A stretch of 64,000 nt of DNA from Elgaria multicarinata webbii (Eukaryota > Chordata > Lepidosauria > Squamata > Anguidae), in assembly GCF_023053635.1 (NCBI RefSeq), contig NC_086182.1:36746001-36810000 (forward strand). Direction: 5' to 3'. Under the pieces are notes generated by a model. It ran no database searches, had not been told where the DNA came from, and saw only the letters and a list, made by a program, of their open reading frames with translations. Below, one piece after another: positions 37,400 through 49,100 of the stretch. Each line of letters starts with the position of its first letter. The stretch's first letter is position 1. The position numbers and the translations under genes were made by a program.

Positions 37400-38260
37400 G
37401 GTCCAAAACACCAATGTTGGGCTATGATCAATTCTTACTGTCGGTACCCCACTGTTTACATCCCTCCATTTGGAGAATTTGCAATTTATTCCCACTCCCC
37501 TGCTTTCTGTCCTTTAACCAGCTACTGATCCACGAGGACCTCTCGTTTTATTCCCTGACTGCTAAGTTTGCTCGGGACTCTTGGGTGAGGGACTTTGTCA
37601 AAAGGCTTTTGGAAGTTCTAGTAAACAATGTTGACTGGCTCCCCCTCCCCCATTTATCGACATGCTCAAAGAACTCTAAACGGTTAGTGAGACATGGCTT
37701 ACCTTTTGAGGAAACCATGTTGATTCTTTTTCAGCAGGGCTTGTCCTTCTATGCTTACTAATTTTATATTTTATAATGCTTTCAACCAATTTAAGCTAAC
37801 TAGTCTGTAATTTCCCAGAACCACCCCCTTGGTTTGTTGTTTTTTAATTGGCATAACATTGACCGTTCTCCAGTACTCTGTAATAAAGGGTGATCTTGGG
37901 GACATATTCTTTTTAGAAGATCAGCAATTTCATATTTGAGTTCTTTAAGAACTCTAGGATGGCTGCCATCTAGGCCCAATGATTTATTAACTTTCAATTT
38001 GTCAATACGGTTCAGAACTTCATCTCTTCTCACCACTTTTTGCCTCCCTTCCTGAAAACATCACCAAGCATCTGTCCTACATCTTCCACAGTGAACACAG
38101 ATGAAGATAATTCATTTGGCTTCTCAGCAGTCTCCTTATCCTCCTAATCTCTCAGCACATTGTCAAATAGCACCCCAAACCCAAGCATCTGGATGTGACT
38201 CACAAGGAAGCAGCTCTCCCACCCGCAAAATATGCAGCTCAAATGTCTTTGCAAAGCTCA
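37400..38260 (-). mobile_element. CR1/L3-group LINE reverse transcriptase, antisense
   Basis: The minus strand reads DEVLNRIDKLKVNKSLGLDG and SHPRVLKELKYEIADLLKRI (38020-37910), then LLQSTGERSMLCQLKNNKPR. A decayed CR1-like segment near 37590-37690 follows in sense order. These are the finger and palm blocks of the CR1 family. Several frame changes are present. Confidence 0.8.
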
Positions 38261-38733
38261 ATTTGTGTAGGGTGTTTAAAGGTTAATTGCCTTTAAGTAT
38301 CCTCTACTCCCCTATCAGCAAAAGAAGTTTGTAGGCCAAGAGGGCATCCAGCCCACAGGCCAGAGATTTCCCAACCCTGCTTTACAGAGATTTCTGCCTT
38401 CTTCCTTACCAAGTCTCCAAGATGCAAACAGGGTCAGGATTGGCTCTGTTTTACATTCCCTGGGATGGCTCTGCAATGTTGTCATTCTGTTCCTATCCAT
38501 GTCAGCAGTTTATTACATACAGCTGCCAATAAATAATTGACTTGGGTTATCATGTTTTTCTCTGAAGCAGGAGCCCATGAATAGCAAAGAGCGCAATTTA
38601 CTCCAATAAGGTCTGAATCAGACTGAAGCCTTTCAGGCGCCAGTCCAGAAGCCATCCCGTCTTACAAAATAGGAAAGCTTAAAGGGGCAGACATCTGACC
38701 TGGAGCCGAACACTCCTCTTTCTTTCTCTCTCT

Positions 38734-38831
38734 GGCTGAGTTTGGACAACACGCTAATCAACTGTGTGGGTGGGTGCAATAGGAACAGAGTGGGAAACAA
38801 CCATTGATCAGCATGTCGTCCAAACTCAGCC
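38734..38831. mobile_element. 98-bp MITE with about 28-bp terminal inverted repeats
   Basis: The left end GGCTGAGTTTGGACAACACG and the right end read inward (GGCTGAGTTTGGACGACATG) match with few differences, continuing into TAATCAA / TGATCAA. It lies inside a CT microsatellite, which hides any target-site duplication. Confidence 0.8.
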
Positions 38832-38839
38832 TCTCTCTC

Positions 38840-40400
38840 TCTCCAAAAGCTCATGCCACGTGCACTGCTGGCATACTGGTTCCGTTAAATGTGGAGCTCT
38901 TGGAGATGAGTATGTTGAGCTAGACCCAGGGGCCAGTGCTGTTAGTCCAGGCTCCAGCATCTCAGGCTTGGGTGTGTGTGTGTGTGTGTGCTTTCTTAGT
39001 GGTACTTGGACCCCATCCCTCCTCTGTTGGCACCACTGGTTTCTCAGCCTCTGAGTGAGTGTCCAGGTCACTGGTTGAATATGGGGCCGATATAGTGCAG
39101 TGACTGTTTTGTTCATACACAAATGTTGATCACTTTTTATTCAATTCTGTCATTTCAAGGGAAGGGGAAGTTCATGGTTACAGAAGGAACAAATTGCATA
39201 TTCAATGCTGGTGGCAAGCAGCCCTTCTACAGGAGAGTGGGTGGGAGCTGAAGGAAGGAAACTAGGGTGACAGCTGTGAACAATGCAGACATCCGCAACA
39301 GCGAAATCAGCAGTGAAACACCCTCTCCCTGCAAAGAGATGAAAGCGCCCCCCCCCCCACTCCAGGGTAAGGCAGCCTGAGCTAAGGAGCCTGACCTCAC
39401 CCTTCATTAATGGATTTTGCATCAATTAGATGCCATTTACTTGCATCTTTCATTCATTAACGCTGTTTCACCAAACTTTGTTGTCAAGGTTGCCCAGGGA
39501 TACGGCTGAGTTAGCCTCAAGTGGTCCAACTGTTGCCAGTGACAACACTAGAGCTTCATCTCCCCTGAAAACAAGAGGCAGGTGTGTTTCGGTTACCTCC
39601 TGAAAAGGGAATTAAAGTGACACAGACCTTCAACCAGCTGGTCTTGTGTGGAGGTGAAGGGAGGAGAAGGCTGGTGCATGTTGCACCGTGTGCTTCGCAA
39701 GTCCGGCTGCACTGGGACTGCTGCACTGATCCACATATAATGATAGCTTCAGAAAGCCTTTCCTGGGCCGCCACTGCAGCCAATCTGCTCCACTCTTCCC
39801 CACGTGCTACTTCTTTATCCACTGAACCATCCTCTTCCTCCACGTTTGCCCTGTAATCCTAAATACACACTGCAGGTAACTCTGGGGGAAGGCAAAGCTG
39901 CAAGCAACAACAGATCCTTTTCAGGGACGCATGTTGCACTCCGTTGCTTGTGAAGGGAGCCTCCTCTGACAAAGGGAGAAATGTCCTTGAGTCTCCAAGT
40001 CAGAAGGATGCAAAGACAGTGTTAAAGCAAGAAGGAATCCTTAGAGCTTCAACGGGGATAGAGAGGAGTTCAGTCCCTCTTTAAGAGATAACATACAAGC
40101 TGTCAACTTAACAGTGTAAACCTCTTAAAATGAATGCCACATTGGATGAAGTGAATTAGTGCAGAGGAGGACTTTCTTATAGCTTAAAAAAGTGGTATGC
40201 TTTGAACTGCAGAAAAATCTTGCAGCTAACAACTATGGGATGCCCTGATATGCATCATTTTTCTCTTTGGAATCTTCATTAACATGATTATTGTTATGCA
40301 GTGACCTCCTGGCACCATCCCCCGGGACAATTTTGCTAGGAGTAAGGTGTTCTTCTGCCTTGGCCTGAGAACTTAAATTGCTCAAAAACAGCAGGGCAGA
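38840..40400. other. Unassigned intergenic sequence with (GT)n
   Basis: A (GT)n run is at 38971-38991 and a C run near 39348-39358. No exon or other repeat was recognised. Confidence 0.4.
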
Positions 40401-40409
40401 TAAAAGGAT

Positions 40410-41155
40410 TTCTGTACACTGCACATAGTTAAACTATGGAACTCACTACCACAAGATGTGGTGATGACCACCAATTTGGATGGCTTTGAAAGAGGGTTGG
40501 ACAGATTCCCGGAGAAGGACCACAATACCTGACAGAGCGCCTCTCCCAACGTGAATACCTGGTCAGTACGTTCAACATCTAAGGTCCTCCTCCGGGAGAG
40601 GCTCGGAGTGTGGCAATGAGGGACAGGGCCTTTTCGGTGGTGGCCCCCAGACATTGGAACGATCTCCCTGACAAGGCTTGCCTGGCGCCAACGCCGCTAT
40701 CTTTCTGGGGCCAGGTTAAGACTTTCCTCTTTGCCCAGGCATATGGCAGCACATCTTAATCACCCACATGTTTACTTTTTTTAATGGTTTTTAATGCTTT
40801 ATGTGTGTATGTTTTGTGTTTCAGAATTTTAAACTTTGTATACTCGTTTTTAATCTCAATGTTAGAATGTCTGTAAACCGCCCAGAGAGCTCTGGCTATG
40901 GGGGCGGTATATAAGTGTAATAAATAAAACAAATAAGGGTCTCAGTGGCTACCAGCCCCGATGGTTCTGTGCTACCTCCAGTATCCGAGGCAGTAAGCCT
41001 GTGTGCACCAGTTGCTGGGGAACATGGGCGGGAGGGTGCTCTTGCACCTGTGTCCTGCTTTGTGGGTCCCTGGTCGCCAGCCGGTTGGCCACTGTGTGAA
41101 GAGCGTGCTGGACTGGATGGACCCTGGGTCTGATCCAGCCTCGGGGCTCCTCTTA
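40410..41155 (+). mobile_element. 'gaacataag' LINE 3' part, sense, split by an L2 insertion
   Basis: The left part (AACTATGGAACTCACTACCA, then AAGATGTGGTGATGACCACC, to about 40521) and the right part (40937-41155, ending 'ggtctgatccagcctcgggg ctcctcttag') are colinear with the family once the insert at 40522-40936 is set aside. Confidence 0.75.
40522..40936 (+). mobile_element. L2-type LINE 3' end nested in another LINE
   Basis: It reads TERLSQREYLVSTFNI, then MRDRAFSVVAPRHWNDLPDK and FWGQVKTFLFAQAYGSTS with its stop. The 3' UTR reaches GCCCAGAGAGCTCTGGCTAT and a TAATAAATAAAACAAAT tail. One stop (after STFNI) marks moderate age. Confidence 0.85.
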
Positions 41156-41660
41156 GGTGCCGCCGCCGCCGCCCAGCGTGTCATCTGGTTTTAACGGAGG
41201 CCTTGCACCGACTGCATCGGGTTTTACTGCTGGGCCGTCTTTCTTGTTCCACCGTTCGAGCCCTCCGGCTGCCCTGGCCGCGTCTCGCTGAGCCACCCTG
41301 GGAGCTCCGGCGGGCGGGCGGCCTGCAAGCATCTGGCCTGGGTGAATGCATCCCTCTTCCAGGGCTGTTTCCAGGACGACGACGACGACGCAGCCGCAGG
41401 GAAGGGCCCCTGCGCCGGAGCGGAACCGGCCCTGCCCCGGGGCTCTTGGCCTTCCGTCGGAATAATCGGGCTCCTTCGAAACAGCAGCAGGACTTCTGGG
41501 GCCTCCTGGTGACGGCAGCCTCCGGCAGCGCCAGGCCAGGCCGGGCAGGGCGGCTTCTCCCCCGAAGGCCCGGGGTGGGGGGGGGACCATCCGCGCCCAC
41601 TCGGGCTGGCGGCCGGTGACATCATCACACGGAGCCACTCGTTTCCACGGAACGGCGCGG

Positions 41661-41668
41661 TGACGTCA
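41661..41668. promoter_or_regulatory. Consensus CRE (TGACGTCA)
   Basis: A full 8-bp palindromic cAMP-response element lies about 390 bp upstream of the candidate upstream ATG of PAFAH1B2. CREB/ATF binding is inferred. Confidence 0.65.
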
Positions 41669-41925
41669 CTAGCCGCGAACTCCGGCTCCGCCCCCTCTCA
41701 ATATGGCGCCGGGCGAGCCTCTGCAAGAGGAGAAAAAAGAAGGGGAAGCGCGCTGAAGCGCAGGAGGCGGCGTGAGCCCTCCGGCGCGCCGTAGGAGATG
41801 GAGGCGCGCCCCCTGGAGGAATAGGCTGGGGAGAGCCGAAGAGGAGGTTTAAACGGGCGGGACTTCCGCCAAGGGGCCGAAGGCGATTCGCTAGCAGCGG
41901 AGCTGCACGGGCGGAAACAGGTCGT

Positions 41926-41938
41926 TGCGCAGGCGCGC
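41926..41938. promoter_or_regulatory. NRF1-like site
   Basis: TGCGCAGGCGCGC matches the GCGCA-N-GCGC form of NRF1 sites with one deviation; it lies in the PAFAH1B2 CpG island. Confidence 0.5.
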
Positions 41939-41954
41939 TGCAGGGGCGGTCTGA

Positions 41955-42088
41955 GTGGGGGAGGGGCAGGCCCGCCGGAGTAACAGGGGGGAGGCGGAGG
42001 CGAGGCGGATCGGGGCATCCCCATCGCGAGGGGGCGGGAAGGGTCGCGGCGCGATGGAGGCGCGCGGGGAGCCGCAGTCGCCGCCAGC
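41955..42088 (+). other. PAFAH1B2: PAFAH1B2 predicted exon 1 (3' part; start unknown)
   Basis: A strong donor (CCAGC|GTGAGTGCG) at 42089 ends a GC-rich stretch downstream of the promoter sites. Joining it to the exon 2 acceptor at 43047 leaves an ATG at 42054 (GCGATGGAG, +4 G) in frame with the conserved start. An in-frame TGA at 41952-41954 bounds the frame. The transcription start is not known. Confidence 0.5.
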
Positions 42089-42609
42089 GTGAGTGCGGGT
42101 GGGCGGGTGGGTGAGCTCCCTCCCCTCCCCTCCCCCCGCCTTCCGTTAGCTGCCCCTCCCCGGGCCCGGCTGCAGCGCCTCTCTTGGCCCCGCGGGGAGG
42201 AGGAGCGGCGAGGAGGAGCCCCGACCTGAGGGCGCTCCCGGCCGGGCAGGGGGAGGACAGGATCCACAGGCCGCCGCCGCCTCCCCCCCCCACGGCGGTG
42301 CCCGTCGGTTTCCATGACAACGAGGCCCCGGCGGGAGGCCTTGATGGTTCTGGCAGCTCCCCGGAGCTCCGGCCCTCGTGGCCGCCAGGTGCTCCCGGGA
42401 GGAGGCCGGCGGGGCTCCCGCCTCTATGGGGCCGCCGCCCCGGGGGGAAGCGCCTCGCCCCTTCGCAGCGCCCCGTGTGCGGCTTGCAGGCTTCGGGGCC
42501 GCATCCTTATGAGCATCCTTAGAACTCTGGCCGAGGGGAGGCCTTGCGGGAGGTGGCCCGCAAGGCCTGCAACCCAGGCACGGATCCTGGGCTGGACGGT
42601 GCCCAGGCT

Positions 42610-42730
42610 CATAAGCACGTCAGAAGGGCCCTGAGGCTGGATCAGACCAAGGGTGCATCTAGTCCAGCACTCTGTTCACACAGGGGCCCACGAGGCAGGA
42701 CCCTCCCAGCGCCTCTGCAGGCACTTTCCC
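42610..42730 (-). mobile_element. 'gaacataag' LINE fragment, antisense, in PAFAH1B2 intron 1
   Basis: TGGATCAGACCAAGGGTGCA, then TCTAGTCCAGCACTCTGTTC and ACACAGGGGCCCACGAGG match the 5' text of the family on the plus strand. Confidence 0.7.
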
Positions 42731-43046
42731 ATCTCTGCTCCTCAGCTGCCTTGTTGTTTTTCTTCCCGGCACATGCAAGACGCCCCACCCGTTCCTCTGA
42801 AGCAGGGAACTCTGCACAGGCAGCGAGCAAAGCACACGCGTGTGCTCTCCTCACCAGGGCTCCAGCCTCTTGTGTCTACACACACACACACACAGCAGCA
42901 AATAGTTCTGTTTCTCTGTTGATTTCTGAAATTCCCCCACCGCTGCCGTGATTGGCATCATTATCCGAGCGCATGTGCTTAACCTAAGCTGTATGCATGG
43001 CGCTGATCTCTTTGTATATGGTGTATTGAAATGATTGTTTCCTCAG

Positions 43047-43134
43047 GGATAGAATGAGCCAGGGTGACTCAAATCCAGCAGCGATTCCACATGCAGCTGA
43101 AGATGTCCAGGGAGATGACAGGTGGATGTCACAG
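43047..43134 (+). other. PAFAH1B2: PAFAH1B2 exon 2 (first coding exon; CDS from 43054)
   Basis: Acceptor CCTCAG at 43041-43046. Seven leader bases precede the ATG; 27 codons end GDDRWMSQ. Donor GTAAGA follows. Confidence 0.95.
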
Positions 43135-46100
43135 GTAAGAGATCCGTTTGTGCGATTGTAGGATTACCTGCTTTCTGTAGCTTGTGAGGCAGCTTGGAGC
43201 ACCCTGATCACGCTAGCCAGAGTAATTGCTGCTACTGCCACACGACTTAAGGACTGTGTAGACTTGCTAATGCGTTAACATTGTTAGTCCAGTTCTTAAC
43301 CTCATACCCAACTAAAGAGTGCTGGAAGGGTTACTTAGGGGAAAGGAGAAGAGTGCTGGTGTTCTTGCTTGCATAGAGGTGAAGCAGCTATAGGGTGGCC
43401 CTCGTTTTTCTCGCCGGCGGCAAAGGCCAAGAGTATACTTCCCCTCACCCTCAGGCTCTGCTGTCTCAAGGCGAGTTGCTGTAACGAAGTGGGCTTCCAT
43501 AGGAAAGACATTTCAGCAGCAAAGACACAAAGTTCTGGTGGTTACTAGGAGTCAGATCCAGGATTAGGAGCACAGCCTGTTCTAAATAGGGTTGCACTCT
43601 TTCCCTCTGAAAGATCAGGTTTATAGCTTGCGTGTACTTCTGGACCTGGCATTGCGCCAGGATGTTCAGGTGATGATTGTGGCCCAGGGTGCCTTTGCTC
43701 TGCTTCAGTTGCATCCCTTTCAGGAGGAGATTGATTTGGCTACAGTGATGTATGACATAATCATTTATCCACCCCTGCAGTAGTCTAAGTAACCTTTTTG
43801 ACCATGAGTGGACGGTGATGGGCATGTCCAAAGGAACAGGAGCAGGTGGGTGCTATGGCACTCACATCCTGCTTCTGGCTTCCTGTACACATTTGGGTGG
43901 CCATGGAATGCTGGATTAGAGAAGACCCTTGTCTGACTCAATATGGGTTTTCTTATGTTCGTATATCTAAAAGACCACACTCTCCCGTATGAACTTGCCT
44001 GTAGTTTATGATCTTTGTCTGAGGCTACATTGCATGTCGCACCATTGAAAGGTTGGTGGGAAAACAATACAGGGCCTTTTCTGTGCCAGCACCCAAATTT
44101 TTGGAACTCCCCACTGGGAAGGTTAGTTGAGCCCCTTTATTGCCATAAAGACATTCCTGTTCCGTTTAATTGGGGCTCGAGATTTTTTGTTCTGTTTTGT
44201 ATATTTCATTGTTCCATTCTGAATTTTTATTTAAAGTTCTTTTAATGTTTGTTTTGTATACCGCTATAAATAAGCAGCATAGCTGAGAAAAAAACATAGG
44301 ATCACTCACTGATTAGGTTGTTCTGTTTGTGTGCAAGAGAGATGCTGGCTTGCCTTAATCCCTCTTGCTTCCTTTTATCCAGCATAACCGATTTGTCTTG
44401 GACTGCAAGGACAAGGAGCCTGACGTGCTGTTTGTGGGAGACTCCATGGTGCAGCTGCTACAGCAATATGAGGTAGTCTGTGATAGGAGCTGGAGCTATG
44501 GGGCTCCTTGCGTAAGCCGATTTGTGGCTTCCGTAACACCCCACCCCCACCCCCAATAATCCTGGGATATCTTTTTTGGTGCTTCTCATGTTGGGATCAC
44601 TTTTAACACAGAATACTTTGTGCCTTGCCTGTTAAGGTATAAATAATATGCATTCCTGCTTTGTAAAGTTAAACTTTACTTATTTATGGTATCAATTTAT
44701 ATCCCACTTTGATTTGTGAAAAACATTCAAAGTAGTTTGCAAACAAAGGCACAACAATAAATAATCAGGGTAGAACTCCAGCAATTATACTAATAAGTGT
44801 GGCTGCACGAAAGATTTTATTTTAAATTTCTTTCCTAATTAAAACTAATATGGAATTAGATTTTTTCATAGCAGTTGCACACTGGTTGACACTTTCATTG
44901 AACTGTCCACCACAGCTCCAAGATCTCTCTCTCTCTCTCAGCCACTCACTGCTAACACAGATTCCATCAGTTCATACTTGAACTCGGGATGTTTTTGGCC
45001 CAACATGCATCACTTTACCCTTGCTTACATTGAATTGCATCACAGATTAAAAGCTTAGGGGGGGTGGAGAAACCTCTGTTACCAAAAAGACTGCAAGTAA
45101 GAGACCCGACGGTGTACTTGTTAGCAGAACCACCTCCAAAATGGAGGTGGTTCTGCTAACAATTTCATACTCTAACATACTCAAAGTAACATACTCTACG
45201 CCCAGGATGCCACTTACACCATCCGTTGGTGGATTCCAGGGATTCTAGTTGAAAATATTCTCTGCACTCTCTCTTTTTGTGATCTCAGCATCTTCTACTT
45301 GCTCCAAATTGCATTGAGAGCAAACACTGTTTTTCATCAAGCGCAGACTTACCTGTAGAGCCAATGTCAGACATCCACACATAGGACTAAACACATAAAA
45401 AGGGGGGAGCAGAACCGTGCCTCTCTAGAGATATAAAATCTCTGGAAATTTTGAGGCCGTGGGAGAAAAAAAAATCCCTCCCACCCACCCTCCCCAAAAA
45501 AAATAATTTGGGGAAAAATTAAAAATGTAAGTAAAACTTCTCTCTTTTTAGCACTGTTTACAGATCTAAATTGCCTTTGTTGCTTTAAGACAGCCATCCC
45601 CAACCTGGTTTCCTGCAGGTATTTTGAACTTCAGCTTTCATCGCCTCAGGCAGCATGGCCAATGGTCAGGAATGCTGGGCATTGTAGTCCAAAACATCTG
45701 GAGGGCACCAGGCTGGGGAGGGCTGCTTTAGGAATATAAAGCAGCCTTTCTGTTCCTAAAATTATATTATTTATAAGTTGGCTTGGTCATAAATTTTTGA
45801 TTATCCCCCTCCTCCTCCCTCCCAATCCTCTTTCCTTTTGTGTCATGTCTTTTAGATTGTAAGCCTGTGGGCAGAGACTGTCAAGAAATACTTTTGTAAG
45901 CCGCCATGAGAGCCTTTTTTGGCTGAAGGGCGGCATAAAAATGCTTAAATAAATAAATAAATAAATTATATTTAAAAACTTAGAAAAGTAAACGCAGTAA
46001 ATTTGTAATTATTGTCTGAATACGCTTTATTTTTACATTTAATCCAAACGTGATGATTTTATGAGCAAACCAAGTTATACATAACATATTTTAGGTTCCT

Positions 46101-49100
46101 ATTAATGTCTGACCAGAGGGAACGTCAGCAGCCCCCCCCCCCAACCTGTTTTTATACTGTTTGTTTTATACTTTGAATGGTTTAAATTTTTGTGAACCGC
46201 CCAGAGAGCTTCGGCTATTGGGCGGTATAAGAATGCAATAAATAAAGCAGGACGAATTGGAGGCAGAGGAAGATTGGTGTATGGCATTTGTTCCTATTTG
46301 TATGGAACTTTAGGGAAATTCCTAAATCTGTTCCTATTTGTGGGATGGAGCTTAAGGAAATCTGATCTGAAGGAGAAGCTAGAGATTTTATTTAGCTGGA
46401 AAAGACTCAGCTTAGAAATGGTGAGCAACCATATTTAATTTAAGAACTTTTAAGCAATCACAAACTATTTGAAGAATTACATTTTATTAACTTTTGGAAA
46501 TAATTTCTGTTAATGACCTTCTCCTGCTCCCCAACTGTGCATTTAACACTGCTGTTAGGAGATTCACCAATCTGGTCTGAATAGAAATTATCCATTTTTT
46601 CCAGCAAATATTTTACAGGAACTTTGAATATTTTTTTATTTACAATATTTATATACCGCTTCCCATCCAAAAGATTTCGGAGTGGTGAACAATACATAGA
46701 ATAAAAGAATAGAAACTTTTTTAAAAAATTACTATTTGTAGAAGAACAAAATTCTGATAAAATCCGTTCCATTGTATGAGCTGTCTGTCAGTGAAATGCC
46801 CTGTTTTTGTTAAGGGTGTTTATCTAAAAGCATGATTTGATTTGGTTACAGATATGGCGAGAACTCTTTTCACCTCTACACGCGCTGAATTTTGGAATTG
46901 GTGGGGACACAACAGGGCATGTTCTGTGGAGACTGAAGAATGGTGAACTGGAAAACATTAAGCCCAAAGTAAGATATGGGTGTGTGTGGGTGAGCGTGAG
47001 CAAGCAAGATGGTTGTAGGCGTGTGAAGATTCTCCTCTGCAAAAGAAGAGTTTGCTGGCTGTTTCATGCCCTCATTTTGTGATGTATATTTATAGCCTGT
47101 GATCTATGGCTAGTAAGGAAGTGGAGGGCTGGTAAGCTGGTTGCAAGGTGCCCTGGGCATTGAATGATACTGCATAATTCGGTATTAGTTCCTTAACTTT
47201 TAAAGCTGTGGAATGCAGGAATCATTCTGGTTTCCTTCTCTGTCTCCTGTTTCCCCCTCTACAGGTTATAGTTGTTTGGGTTGGAACAAATAACCACGAA
47301 AACACAGCAGAGGAAGTAGCTGGTGGAATAGAGGCCATTGTGAGGCTGATAAATACGCGGCAGCCCCAGGCCAAGGTTATCGTACTGGTATGCATAGCTG
47401 TGGTCAAGCAACAAGTAGCACCTTTCTGAATACCTGCATGCTTTCTCTAAGCTCCACTTGACCAGGAGGAATTGGGTGGCAGGATGAGAAGGAACACTTC
47501 CTGTTCTTCCAGCAGTTCCTGGAAGGCTGTTCTTGACCCAGGAAAAGGAGGTCTGGGTGTCTCCCTCAAGCCATCATTTATTTAGGGGGAAGTTTCTCAT
47601 TGTGCTCCAAGGGAGGGGAGGGGGTGCTTATGCGGGGGAACAAGGGCTGTCTTAACTAGTTGACTAATCCCATATTATAGATGAGAACAATTTATTGAGT
47701 GTCAATGAGGTGGGGCGGAAAAATTCTGGTCAGTGTTCCAGTACTTTATTTTTCTTCAGAACATTTTCCATTTCGTAAGTTCGTTAGTAATAATGAATGG
47801 AGGCCAGGTGCAAATATAGTATTAGGCAAGCTTGGCCGTTCCATAGTTGAAATTAATGTTTTTCATGTGATTACCCCTAACAGTTGTGTGAGATACCTAT
47901 ATGTGACAGAGATACATAAATGTCTCAGTGCGAAATGGGACTAATAAATAGTGACAGTGAAACATGGAGGCGCCCCCAACGATTGCAGTGGAACTGTTGA
48001 AAGAGATCCGTGGTTGTCAGCATACTGGGCACAATTCTTTGGGTTGCTAAAATTAACAACTGCAGCCTCCCCCAACGGGGTTCCCTCCAGATGTGTTGGG
48101 ACTACAACTCTCAGCATCCCCAGCCAGCCCTGATCACTGAAGCATGCTGGGAGTTGTAGTCTAACATCTCTGAAGGGCACCTGGTTGGGGAAAACTGAAT
48201 GAGCGTGTCAACAGTCTTCAGTACCTTTGTTTCTTTTATTTAAACAATGTAAAGGAAGTACAATGCTACTGTCTAAATTTTTGCTCCACAAAAACATCTA
48301 TATAATATACCATTAAAATGACAGTAAATGTGTTTTAATTTCCCCCCTCAAATATTTCAGGCCAAATACTTGTGGTATATTGAAGCAAAAATTAATGGGG
48401 TAGGGTTTTTTAGCTGTGTCTACTAAATACAAGTAGAATAAACATGTAGAATTAGATGACTCCCTAGGGCACCCAAAAATTTTCCGATGTAAATAAACCT
48501 GTGCAAAGTAGCCTAATTCAGATTTTTCCAGAAAACCCACATCACTGCACAGAGTTTTAAAAGTAAGTAGGTCTTCTTTTTATGGAATGCTTCCCAGAGA
48601 GATTTGTCATACACAACTCTAATGCTTCTCTGATGTTTTTATTTGTGCTTTTAAAATCAATTTCTCACTGTTTACTGTATAGTTTATTTTGTCTTTGCTC
48701 TTTATTGTATCATTTATTGTGTCTTTTATCTGCTTTAGTTTTGCAAGTTAGTTTCAATATTTGTTTTGGAAAGCAAGTATAAGCTAATCATGTTCCCCTC
48801 CTGCCTTCATACATGACGATAGGGTACATTGAGAGCTTTGCATAAGAATGATTCAGAATATTAGAATAGCCTACATAGAAATTCATTTAAAAGGAAAATG
48901 GAGAGGAAGAGCCAAGATTACATTAACGGGAAGCAGTTGGGCTCTCTAGGTGCAAATGGAGAATAAAATACTTCAGGTGCTTCTTAAAGGTGAGGAGGGA
49001 GCAAGGTCGGGCAGAGAGAGTCTAGCATTGTCCGGAAAGGTGGTGGGATGGATCCAGAAAGGTGGTGGTGGGTGGTGCCAAAGCCCAGAGAGCTGCAGCC

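Larger units (their letters stand above)
41150..42560. promoter_or_regulatory. PAFAH1B2: CpG island and promoter region of PAFAH1B2
   Basis: The sequence is GC- and CpG-dense. Known types of promoter site are visible: a perfect palindromic CRE at 41661-41668, an NRF1-like TGCGCAGGCGCGC at 41926-41938, several GC boxes, and ATATGGCGCC near 41701 resembling a YY1-type site. There is no TATA box. Confidence 0.85.

Noticed and set aside
45118-45162. A microRNA hairpin
   Set aside because: The stem is 21 bp with a 3-nt loop and perfect pairing, unlike the longer imperfect stem and wider loop of a pre-miRNA.
46912-46917. Gly in GGDTTGH of PAFAH1B2 as a loss-of-function change
   Set aside because: Mammalian PAFAH1B2 has Arg here as I recall it, but the active paralog PAFAH1B3 also differs at this place, and all catalytic residues are present.
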